From Peribolospora baueri (Eukaryota; Basidiomycota; Peribolosporomycetes; Peribolosporales; Peribolosporaceae): a stretch of 63,374 nucleotides of DNA. Below are positions 21,301 to 31,063 of this stretch, piece after piece; positions within the stretch are counted from its first letter, which is position 1, and every line of letters begins with the position of its first letter. A program made the position numbers and the translations under genes. The stretch covers positions 1-63,374 of the forward strand of contig JAMDHS010000110.1 in assembly GCA_029717555.1 (NCBI GenBank). Direction: 5' to 3'. Below the pieces are notes generated by a model, which was not told where the DNA came from, did no database searches, and saw only the letters and a list, made by a program, of their open reading frames with translations.

Positions 21301-23302
21301 CTGAGCAGCGGCCAAATGCGCTGACTAGCAAAAGCACTCTTTGTCACAGGCGGGCAATCGACATCGTTGTGGTGAGGCATCGACCACCGTGCGGCGGCTT
21401 GCAATAGAAGACCGCTCACTTGTTTTCATGCTCGCATGCAATGGACCAGGCCGGACTTGTGGACTCTTACCACCCCGACCTGGAGCTGAGCGGTGCGGAC
21501 CATCAGCATCGGCTTTCTACTTTGGTGGCACGCGATGGAGAGGTCATCTGCTTCGGCCCGGACTGCGATGAGGAAGCGGAACTGGCTAAGTCACAGGGTG
21601 CGCAGTTCGTCCAAGTCGACCATGGCGTAGTCTTACCGGTGAGCAATTTAAGAAACCGATGTGGATTTGGAACCCCTAGCCGGTGCGCAATCTTACACTG
21701 GCGCCGTGCTCACGCGCCCTTTTCGAACTTTCTCCACAGACCTTCGCCCAACTCACGCCGATGCATGGCCTGACCGAAATGCTGATGGAGCCGACGACGA
21801 GCGACGGCTTTGTCGATCCAGCAGAGACGTCCCGATTGACGCACGCCAAGTATGGTCTCGTACTGGACAGCTACCATGTCGACCGGGCAAATTATATTGG
21901 CATTACAGAGATCATCACGTGGGTCCTGGACGATTAATGCCTGACAGAGACGTAAGGCTATTGGATGCTTGGTCCCGAAGCTGACGTGAAGATCGTCGAT
22001 TCGTTTTCCCATTAGACCACCGCGAGCGCCAGGACCGTCTCTGCTACTTCGAGTCGCAGGCGGTGGCTTCATCAAGGGAGTCAGCACGGCCTTTCGAACG
22101 GGAGCTTCTCACTGTAAGAATCTGTCCGCCAACCTTGCTCTGCCGTTTCAGCGTCGAAATGACACCTCTTGAGTCCCCGTGTCGTACTACCTCCTCGACT
22201 ATCCGACGACGCTCCCAGCTGCAGAGCCAGACGTCTATGTCAAAGAAGACGTAGCCCTCCACGTCACGCTCGGCGATCCGGCTAAGAACGCGAGGACGCC
22301 AACGATATCAAGTCAGGTCGCACTGCTTCGACAGCTGCTGCAACAGCCATCGGGAGAAGTATGGTCTGCCGTCGCAAGGGGAAAGATGCCGTTGGCAGTC
22401 CACGCGGAAAACGCACACGTGATGGCTCAGGTGAGCTTCAACGGGCTACGAAGGAACGAGGAGGCACGGCTCCAGCCAATCCTGTTTCCTGTTGACTCTC
22501 TCTCCATCCCATTCCGCTCTTGCACAGGTCATCCGGATGAAGAGGGACATTCCCATGCTGAACATCGTCCTTGTCGGAGCCGCAGAAGCTCATCTCCTCG
22601 CCGACTCGCTCGCCGAGAGCGAGATCGCGGTGGTGCTCGCACCGTGGAGGTGTCATCCGGTCGTATGGGAGCAGAGGCGATGTGAGTTCTTCTGGTGCTC
22701 TTGATGCGGAGTGAGCGGTTTCACATCCGGTTCCTGACCCCGGTGCCCGTTCACGCTTCGTGCTCGCGCCATACATGCAGGTTCGGTGAATCCACCTCTA
22801 GAAGAAACGTCGAACGTCGAAATACTGCGCGCTGCTGGCGTACGCCTCGCTCTCGCTGCCGGTGGTGAGCCGGAGCTGTCTGTCATAGTTCTGCAGCCTC
22901 ACCAACGCTCAAGCGCCTGCTTCGCGCCAGCCCAGCCCAGCTAACCACCTTGCTTCCCTTGGTCCCCATCCTCCCATGTTTCCCACCCCGAAAGATGACC
23001 GCAATGTCCGCAACATGCTTTGGGAAGCGTCGTGGGCAAGTAAAACGGCCACAGGCCTTCCGACGAGGCGCGAGCGGAACGAGTTTGCGGTATCGCTCAT
23101 CTCCCACAGCATCAGGGAGATGTTCGGCCTGCCCACTAACACGACATCCTCGAAGAACTTGGACACGCAGCATGGTCATCGGAAGAGAAAAGACAAGGCT
23201 AGCTTCGTCGTCTACCGTGGCGACCCATTCGAGTACGGCTCAACGGCCGCCGTCATCTTTGACAACGGTCGCTTGGATCGGTGCTGGCCTCCTGCTGAGT
23301 GA
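18324..23302 (+). CDS. long membrane-anchored amidohydrolase with two metal-dependent-hydrolase-like halves
   Basis: The N-terminus from the ATG at 18324 has one signal-anchor helix (LLLASLGGVTALACFLALFA). The composite beta part follows (VLRNASVIDGDGH, GGKYLTPGIVDPHSHIG), with the metal-binding HSH of amidohydrolases. Next come GGVTTSLLLTGAKNIM and SGQGAAIKLR, then a TIM-barrel region including NAHCYTTYDIE, LHMDHPALHGKYA and DLVIWDSHPLRLGATP, which normally ends such proteins. Yet coding continues for about 2 kb: HGLTEMLMEPTTSDGF, MPLAVHAENAHVMAQV, LNIVLVGAAEAHLL, and a final FVVYRGDPFEYGSTAAVIFDNG before the stop at 23302. The second half looks like a diverged amidohydrolase unit. Many introns are present; for example, exon 1 ends at 18996 and exon 2 starts at 19058. 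Long fungal proteins with this composite layout exist, so I favour one gene over two. Substrate unknown. Confidence 0.8.
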
Positions 23303-24030
23303 CGTCCAGATCGTACCGCGTTTGCTACTCCTTTTCTATTCGTTTTTCCTTTCTCTGGCAAAAAATAATACTGAGTGCCGGTCACGAGGGCTAGTTAACC
23401 TAGCCTGTATCACTTGAGGGGAAGATGCTGTATTTGAGACTCCCGGAAAGGAGACGAAGTAGAACTCTCCGAAACTTCAGCCAGGGCTGAAGGAGGACGG
23501 AGTGGCCGATGGCGGGTGAGATGCAATCTTTGAAAGTGGATTGTGTTAAGAAGAAAGTCGGGAGATGAACGTGCCCCGACGTGGAGGGAGCCTCCTAAAT
23601 GGCGATCGATAACCAGCTTTTGTCAGAACGCTCCAAGGCATCGTATGTTGGACGTCGGCCGTGCTTGTGCCCGAAAAGGAATGCGACACAAACGCAGTCT
23701 CTCCACGTCCTAAATCGACGACGACACTGTACGAAGTACTGAGAATCGGCGAAGATCAGCTATGACAGCTCTGCTATTTGGGTCGGACAATTGTCCCAGC
23801 CAACACGGCCAATAGAGACGCCTTCATTCGCAGACGTCTGCACGCAGCTTCTAACCGTGTTGAACTATCAATTAATTGCCCAAGGTAATCAAACGTCACG
23901 GTTGCCAGCTGGCTGGGTTGGAAAGAGTTCCGAGGTGACACATAGCTCGCCCGTCGAACAGCATCGCCGCTCACGCCTCGTGAGGAAGACGATCGAACGG
24001 ACTGGACAGAAACGCATGCCCCACCCTCCA
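23303..24030. other. convergent intergenic region
   Basis: This is 728 bp between the amidohydrolase stop and the RPA2 stop. A minus-strand open frame runs into it from RPA2, but the spliced RPA2 end makes that an artefact. No RNA gene, repeat or motif was seen. Confidence 0.6.
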
Positions 24031-27000
24031 TTATGCGTCGGAAATCTCGAAAGATATCTTCATCCCCATTGCCGCCAATTCGGCCTGCCGAGTGGAGACG
24101 GAACCGCCAAAGAACAAAGATTCGAGGATAAGAATGAAAAGGCGTCAGCGTCGCCCGTCTACCGCCTAAGAGCCTCCGAACACGAACACGAATACGCACC
24201 ACCAAGAGCTTGAGTACGTAAGGCACCGCAACCAAAGCGATCGAGCTGCCGGTCTCGCCGCCCACAAGCACGTTCTCCTTCCCGATCGGCATGCGCATGC
24301 CCCCGGCTATCACTCCTACCGACGACGGCGATGACGTACGCTTCCGCTCCCGCTCTTCCTCCTCTGCCCGGCACACCCTGCAGTACTCGCCATTAGGACC
24401 GGTGGGCTTGCTCCTCGCTCCCAAGCCGTCAATCACCTCAGCCGCGCCCGCCGCGCCGCTCGAGCCTGCCCCGGCGCCGGCATCGTCGTAGCCGAGGGAA
24501 ATGAGCGATCCACACGTCCGACACACCCACGCCGTGCTGTAGTCCGAGCAGTTCATCAGGCGATCCTGGAGGAGGTACGAGGTACCGTGAGCGAGCAATG
24601 CGTCACGCTCCATCTCTCCAAACCGAATGCCTCCCGCCCTCTTCCTCCCTTTCACCGGCTGCCTCGTCAGGCTGTGCACAGGCCCCGTCGTCCGCACTTG
24701 GTGCTTGTCGTTCACCATGTGCCTCAGACGCTGATAATACACCACGCCCAGGTAGATGTCAGCCGCGAACTCCTGGCCCGTGATGCCGCTGTACATCGGC
24801 TCGTTGCCGTGGTAGTTGTATCCCGCCGCGAGGAGCTGCTTGCCAAAGTGGTCGACCGGCGTGTCGTCTTCCGAATACCTAGGCGCGGCACACAAAAAAG
24901 GAAAACGACGAAGCGGTGAGCACGGTCTATTGTCACTCCCCTTCCTCTTCGCACCCACTCGCCGTCTGCGACGACTCACTTGAAAGGCGTCGCGTCTTGA
25001 GCGACACCATGCAAAGCGCCAGCCTTGCCCGCCAGGCTCTCGACGAACATGCCAATTGTCATGCGTGACGGGAACGCGTGCGGGTTGATGATCACGTCTG
25101 GCTGCATTCCACTCTCGCTGAACGGCATGTCCACCGCGGGCCATTTCTGGCTGCACACACCCTTCTGGCCGTGGCGCGAGCTGAACTTGTCGCCGATGAC
25201 GGGCGAACGAGGGATGCGGAGCATGATGTGCAGCTTGAGGCACTCCGAGTCGCCCGCGTCGCCACCCAGCAGGCGCACCGTGTCCACATACGCCGTCTCG
25301 TCGCCTTTGTGCTTCTGGAATCGCGTCCGGTGCGTTGTCTCGTCGTAGTACGCGCACAGAACCGAGCCCTGTTTAATCTTGGTACCGGGTGCAACGATGC
25401 CGTCCTCATCAAGCTCTTCCCTCGCAGGATGTGTCGGCCGCACGTCCGGGCCGAAGCCAAAATGCAAGTTGCTCGGCCCAGACCGGTTGGCGCTGGCACC
25501 CTTGGCGTCGCGCAGGTCGATCACCTCGCTCTTGTACACCGTACCGTAACCGAACCCTCGTTCGTGCGCCGACTTGTTCAAGATCATCGCGTCTTCCATG
25601 TCGTAGCCTGTGTACGAGATGACGGCCACGACCGCGTTCGTGCCGTTGGGGAAGTCGTCGAAACCGTACTTGTCGTGCAGCACAGGTCGCACCACCGGAG
25701 TCTGGCCCGTCTGGAGCCGGTACAGCTTATTGTCCGTTCGGCGCGCGATCGCCGAGGCGGGCGTGCCCATCGTCTGTTTGCCCATCTGCCGAGGGGAGAA
25801 GAAACGCTTTAGTCTTCGATCGTTCCACCTCCAGAGACACCGAGATTGCCCGTTACTCACTTGACACTGGTACATGTTCCTCGGACTCTGGTTGAAATCG
25901 GAGAACGGGGTCAAGTTGGCGATGACGCTGAGCACGTTCGTCGGGTCTTCCTCGACGTGCGTGCTGACGCCCTTTTCGATCTCTTCCTTGACACACGCAA
26001 TGTCGAGGTATACCTGCTCGAACGGCCCCACATGGTCCGTCTTGCCGTTGTCTAGGAACGTTACCGGCCGCATCATCCGCGCTCGTCCGGAGAAGAGGTA
26101 AAGGCCCGGGTACTGACCGCCCTTGCTGACGGGCACGAATCCGATCTCCATGTCGAGTGGGATCCCCTTCCGACCTGCCGTCTTCCACGTTCGCAGCGTA
26201 GTCGCTATCCGAGACGCCAACCGCGGAGACGCCCAACCAATGATACGGCCGTCGAGTTGGACGGAAAGCGCTGCCTCAGCGGAGCGAGATTTTTCCATGC
26301 CCAGGGCGGTGAGGTGCTGTGGGACATGGGCCGCGGACAGTGGCATCGTGATGATCTTGCACGTGTGTGAGAGGTGGTTGAGGAGACCGCAAGGCGAACC
26401 GTCCGGCGTGTGGACGGGACACAGAAAGCCCCAAGCCTCCGGCAAAAGTTTCCTGACCGTGGTGGTCTTGAGCTCGGCGAAGAAAGCACCACGGTGGATG
26501 CACCGGAAGTGGCTGAGGTACCGGTAAAAGTTGAGCTTCTCAGCGACGATGGTGAATCCGCTCGTCTGCTGCAGGTCGAGTCCAGTGGGTGAGATGAGGT
26601 TGCCGGTGGCAAGGAAATTGGCGAGCCGACCACCGACGTCCGAGTTGACCCTACCGAGGATCTTCTTGATATAACCGTTGTCGCGAAAGTCGACCTGGGC
26701 GCTCTTCCTGCGAATGTCGTAGCCGATCTGCGTCCTCACGTTGGTTATGTACTCGTCGACGCGCTCCTTGATGATTTGGCCATAGAGGAAGCCCGGAAGG
26801 AGCACCTCCTGGTGCTGGGGGGAGTCCGGGTTGTCGGCGCAGCATTCGCCGGCGACGAGGGCGTAGAGCTTCTGGATCATGAAGCTGCAGACGAGGAAGT
26901 AATGTTAATACGAGCGGCCCCTAAACTTTCCAAAGTCGCACCAACGCGACTCACATCAACAGGTTGAACTTGTCCCTCGAATCGTCCAAATGCACTAGAA

Positions 27001-28562
27001 CGATCTTCTTCATCAGGAACCTTCCCACCTCGACATTGCTCCAGTCCTCCGGGCACCCGAGGACGACCTTGAACTTGTCTCCAAGGAACTCTAGGCATTG
27101 TTCACCGGTCCAGAGACCGTACGTCTGGAAGCCACGGAGCAGCAGCTCGACGCGATCGGAGAGGAACGTGTTGTCGAACCCGCCTGGAGCGCCGCTCATG
27201 AGGCTCACAAAAATCTCCTTGTCCGAGGGGTTGACGAGCGCCTTGAGGACCATCATGATGGGGATCATGTACTCCTGCTTCCTCCAACTGAAGCGCAGCG
27301 TCACGCCACCGTTGTCGAGGTAGTGCACGGTGTTGGTGTGGGAACTCATGTCCGGTCGCGTGGAACGGATCTGACATCCGTACTGGGTGTAAGAGGGACC
27401 TCTGTTGGCGAACGAGGGTCGGGTGAGGGCGATTACGTGGTTGGCGCGAGGGACGATAAGGAAGCGGATCAGGCGCTCGTTGCCGTTGATGACAAAGTAG
27501 CCACCCATCTCTGTCGATTCTTCCTTGCGCCGGACGAGCTCCGAGGAGGTGAGCGATTGAAGGTTACAGCGGTTGGACTGGTAGTTATGGGGGTGACCGA
27601 TAAGTAATCTACTCTAGGACGGAACAAACAACAAGTTTACAGAACGTGCACTCACCCGAACCATGATCGGTGCCATGCCCAGTTCTCGAATGTCACCCTC
27701 CTGGTGTCCGTCATTGACACGCCAGCACACGCGAGCAGTCATACGAGCCTTATAAGTAGTCAACCGCTCACGGGCCTGCAAGAGGGTTGACGATGGAGAA
27801 CGAACATTCCGCCTCAAGTATTAGCGAGACGTTAAACAAGTCGATGGAAGGAAGAAAGGAGGCGCACCTCGGATGGGTAAACGGCTCTCTCCCTCGCCAT
27901 CTTCTCCCGTTCCGGCACCATCGGCCGCCCGATCTGCACTTGGTCGACCCACACTGCATAGTACAATCGGAAAAATCCAGCCAGATATGAGCAAATTCCA
28001 ATAGGCAACCGATCTTAGCTCGCTTCCAGCTCGAACGGACGATGTGGCCCAGTCGATACTCACTCTCAAGTTTGCTGCCTCTTCCCTCTCCGCGTCCGTC
28101 AAAGATAACCTTGCTCCCCACCTCTCTCATAGCCTTGGCCAGCAAACCTTCCTCTTCTGCCTGCTCTCCCACCACGAAAGGATTCGGCATGCCCGGAATA
28201 ACCATACGAGAATCACCTGACGTGAGGGCGTTGAAAGATTCGATGTGCGGCGCGACCAGAGATTGGAGGTATGGCTGATCGGCGGCAGTGGAGGAGGGAA
28301 AACTGAATCGGGAATGAAGGGAGAGCGTATGAAAAGTGTCGCGCGGCCGTGCCTGAGACGAAGCGACAGCGGAGACATCGTTCTTTCGTCGGAACGAAAA
28401 GTCGGTGGGAATGACAGAACTGCTAAAGTGTCGGGCGTCCTTTTGCTTGGAAGATGACAGGGGGGGAAGAGCGGTAGATGCTGAGGGTGGAGTCGGCGGC
28501 GGAGAAGTCGAAGCCGAGGAGGACCCCGAGGAGGACCCCGAGGAAGAGGATGCGGCGGTCAT
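24031..28562 (-). CDS. RPA2: DNA-directed RNA polymerase I second-largest subunit
   Basis: This is the beta-like core subunit of RNA polymerase I (yeast Rpa135), which transcribes rDNA in the nucleolus. From the ATG at 28562, a Ser-rich leader precedes [10 protein letters not shown] and AGMAP-type lobe motifs ([10 protein letters not shown]). Then come [18 protein letters not shown], the fork and hybrid-binding regions ([34 protein letters not shown]), [12 protein letters not shown], and the Pol I hallmark [19 protein letters not shown] with [13 protein letters not shown]. The zinc ribbon is CRTCGSL ... CRVC with an Ala/Gly-rich insert of roughly 40 residues. The last exon, after an intron following VPYVLKLL, is [17 protein letters not shown]. 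That gives the stop at 24031. About eight introns are needed. Function and localisation follow from the family. Confidence 0.96.
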
Positions 28563-28865
28563 GCTGGTCAAGACGAGCACGTCAGAGAACGACCAAGGTG
28601 GCGGGAGCTCTTCTACAATCAAAAAAAAAGATAAGAAAGCAGAAAAGAAGACTCGGTCGAAGCAGAAGAGGACCAGCTCGCTCCGTCTGCAGCACGCTGA
28701 CGACCGACGGATGTCGAGAAGATCGCCTGGACACAAGAAAGCTGCGGCGACCGGCAAAGGGCTAACCCTACTCGACAATGATCACGTGCCAGTGCTTGCG
28801 TCCAGAAGGTTGAGGCCCAGCCAGCACCTTCCAGCACTCAACCCTCACCTCTCGACTGTCAAGAG
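28563..28865. promoter_or_regulatory. short divergent promoter, RPA2 / LCL2-like gene
   Basis: This is 303 bp between two outward start codons, with an A-rich stretch near 28620 and otherwise no evident regulatory motif. Co-regulation of a Pol I subunit with a secretory factor would be an inference from spacing only. Confidence 0.4.
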
Positions 28866-29365
28866 ATGCTCTCCCGCCGCCTCTCCGTCGTCCTGATCCT
28901 CTGCATCGTGGCGCTCGTTCCTCATTGTGCTCAAGCACAATTTGGAAACTTTTTCCAACACGTCTTTCCCGGGGGAGGGGCCAAGACGGAACAGGAGGCG
29001 CCACCGTCCGGGGACCGGGCTTGGTTCGACGCAAGAGTCGAGGCTGGTGAGTTTCATGGCACGGTGCAGGACGAATTCTGTATGTCTTGACGGGACGCAT
29101 AGGATGTTTGACCGGCTTACACGCATCTCTCTACCCTTGTTCCCTCACCTTCTTTCATCCAGCCAACTGTCAGACCTACCTGTGTCCACAAACGCTCTCC
29201 TGCGTCACGCACCCTTCTCACTGTCCGTGTCCCTTCCCAGAGCAGAAGCGGTGCTCTTGGCGCTCTGGGCCCGAGGATTCGAACAGGGGTCACACATGCG
29301 TCTCGGGCTCGGAGGCGTGTAAGAGGGTGGGAGAGATGATGGGCGTTCCCGCGGTGGAGGGGTGA
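28866..29365 (+). CDS. LCL2: LCL2-like secretory protein (long chronological lifespan 2)
   Basis: Two exons, 28866-29046 and 29163-29365, give 127 residues. An N-terminal signal peptide is clear (basic MLSRRLS, a hydrophobic LVVLILCIV-like core, then an AQA cleavage-type site). The mature part starts QFGNFFQHVFPGGG. After the splice it shows the family core ANCQTYLCPQTLSCV ... HCPCPFPEQKRC. The conserved cysteines are present. Yeast Lcl2 is linked to lifespan and ER-associated degradation, and the exact role is unresolved. Length matches the family. It diverges from RPA2 and converges with the small gene at 29699. Confidence 0.88.
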
Positions 29366-29698
29366 AAGAAGGCCTTGAGACGATAGCAACGGTCGGATTA
29401 TCAAGGCAATGGATTCTGATAGGGCAATCCAGAACGACGGAGGACGACGAAGAAGACAGATGATATGAATGATGCTACACGGGACACACGGCTTGGGGAC
29501 TCCTTGGACGCTGTTGGCCAAACTGGCAGTTGAACAGATACGCGCTATTGACATGGCCTCTCGCCCTCCAATTCCCTAGCTCGCCTGGACGCTTTTGCGT
29601 ACGATCAAACCAACAAAACTCTCCTCCTTGGCCTCTCGAACAGCATCTGTCGGCGACCGACCCGACGGAGTGTGGGTCGGGTCGCGAGGGGGGGAAGT
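29366..29698. other. convergent intergenic region
   Basis: This is 333 bp between two stop codons. I see nothing beyond presumed 3' UTRs. Confidence 0.6.
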
Positions 29699-30268
29699 TC
29701 AAGTCAAAGAGACGGCCGGAGAAGATTGGACGACGACGGCGCTCCACCCTCTAGCCTTCACAGCGTCTTTCCACTCCTCCCACTCCTCTTGCTGCCGACG
29801 CAGCTCAGCAGCCAGCTGTTCGTCCCCCTCTTGGCGCTCTCGCCAATCTTGCTCCAACACCTTCCACGACTTGATCTCGCCACTCACCGTTCCCACCGCA
29901 TTCCCAACGAACACGCCGACGCACCCGCTGACGAAATAGCCTAGAAGCCTATGCGTCCGCTCGAGTTCATCCTCGACGCGCTCCATCTTTGTGAGCAGGA
30001 GAAGGTCCCGCTCTGTGGAGGGTAGGCTGGCAAACGTCTTCGCGGGGTCTTCTTCGTCCGGAGGCGGAGGGTGGGCGCTCGTGGAAGAAGGGGAAGCGTC
30101 TGAGGGATCGTTTCGATCTGATAGACGCGAGGAGGAGGTTCCTGCAAAGGCGCGCGATCGCTCGCTCGCTCGAGGCGAGCCGGCGACGAAGGGGCGAGGT
30201 CGTGAATAGAATCGAGTTGGACCCTTGTTGTGACGGAGAACGGGCGTGAGGACGGACAAGAGTCGCAT
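29699..30268 (-). CDS. small probable mitochondrial membrane protein, unknown function
   Basis: This is an uninterrupted 189-residue frame. I chose the ATG at 30268 because it begins an Arg-rich, acid-free leader (MRLLSVLTPVLRHNKG) like a mitochondrial presequence. An in-frame ATG at 30394 is possible but passes through a TG-repeat-encoded His/Thr tract. After a Pro/Ser-rich linker comes a predicted helix (LLLLTKMERVEDELERTHRLL) and one glycine-rich membrane segment (LGYFVSGCVGVFVGNAVGTV). A charged helix follows, with RRQQEEWEEWKDAVKARGW near the end. I do not recognise the family. Mitochondrial import is inference from composition. Confidence 0.65.
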   Translation of the reverse strand: MRLLSVLTPVLRHNKGPTRFYSRPRPFVAGSPRASERSRAFAGTSSSRLSDRNDPSDASPSSTSAHPPPPDEEDPAKTFASLPSTERDLLLLTKMERVEDELERTHRLLGYFVSGCVGVFVGNAVGTVSGEIKSWKVLEQDWRERQEGDEQLAAELRRQQEEWEEWKDAVKARGWSAVVVQSSPAVSLT

Positions 30269-31063
30269 GGCGAGGTGTGAAGCCAACCTCCTCCTGAAGG
30301 GCGTGAAGAGCGTGTGTGTGTGTGTGTGTATGTGTGTGGTGAGCCGAAGAAAATGTGCACAGGTCGCTCGATTCACGACGGACGATCGGGCCATGCTCGT
30401 CGGTCGGTCAGCGTCTCACTAAGTAAGGCACGGAACGGGCCCAGGCGCCTTACCGAGCATGTCATCCGGTGAGATTTCCCTAAGCCCACCTGGACCCTAC
30501 GTGTACACGACCGCCGATACCTTCGAGAACCATGGCTCGTTTCTGGCAGTCTGCAGTCTATAGCCTATTTTCGTTGCAGGCGCTCTCTCTAGCTGCCAGC
30601 CACACGTGCCGTGCCGCTCGACGGAGAGCCCCGTCGAACGAGGGAGGACGTACACCGACAGCGCCACTGCCACCTCCGCTTGTATCAAGCGAGGCGCTCG
30701 AGCATAGTTGAGCAACTTGAACTGAGCCAAAAGTCAGTGACGAACGCCGATACAGCGAGCCTTCCATTAATGTACGGACGGACGTATATGAGAATAAACA
30801 ACTAGTGCGATAATGTGCCAAGAAGAATACATGTGGCTGCCTGAACACGAAGAGCGTATGAATGTATGGATGGCATATGGAAACGGTCCGTGCATGCGCG
30901 GAGATTGTCCTTGAGAGTGAAAGGGCGCGTGGTTTGGCATTCGCGAGGACGGAGACGATGGGACGGACAGACGGACGAACGGGTGTCAAGACAGACTGAT
31001 CGTGCTGTAGATATTGGTCAGCGCGAGCCGAACGCTTGATGGCATGGTGAGACGGGCGGCCGT
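30269..31063. other. intergenic region with a TG microsatellite
   Basis: This lies between the GH9 gene stop and the start of the small mitochondrial-type gene, which is transcribed away from it. A (TG)n tract of about 28 bp sits at 30311-30338, within 75 bp of that gene's start. No gene is seen in the remaining 700 bp. Confidence 0.55.

Noticed and set aside
23774-24030. Open extension of RPA2 beyond 24031.
   Set aside because: Splicing after VPYVLKLL to [10 protein letters not shown] restores the conserved Pol I subunit end, so the long frame is an intron read-through.
24976-26880. Plus-strand frames antisense to RPA2, such as 25078-25812.
   Set aside because: Codon composition and motifs clearly follow the minus-strand polymerase subunit.
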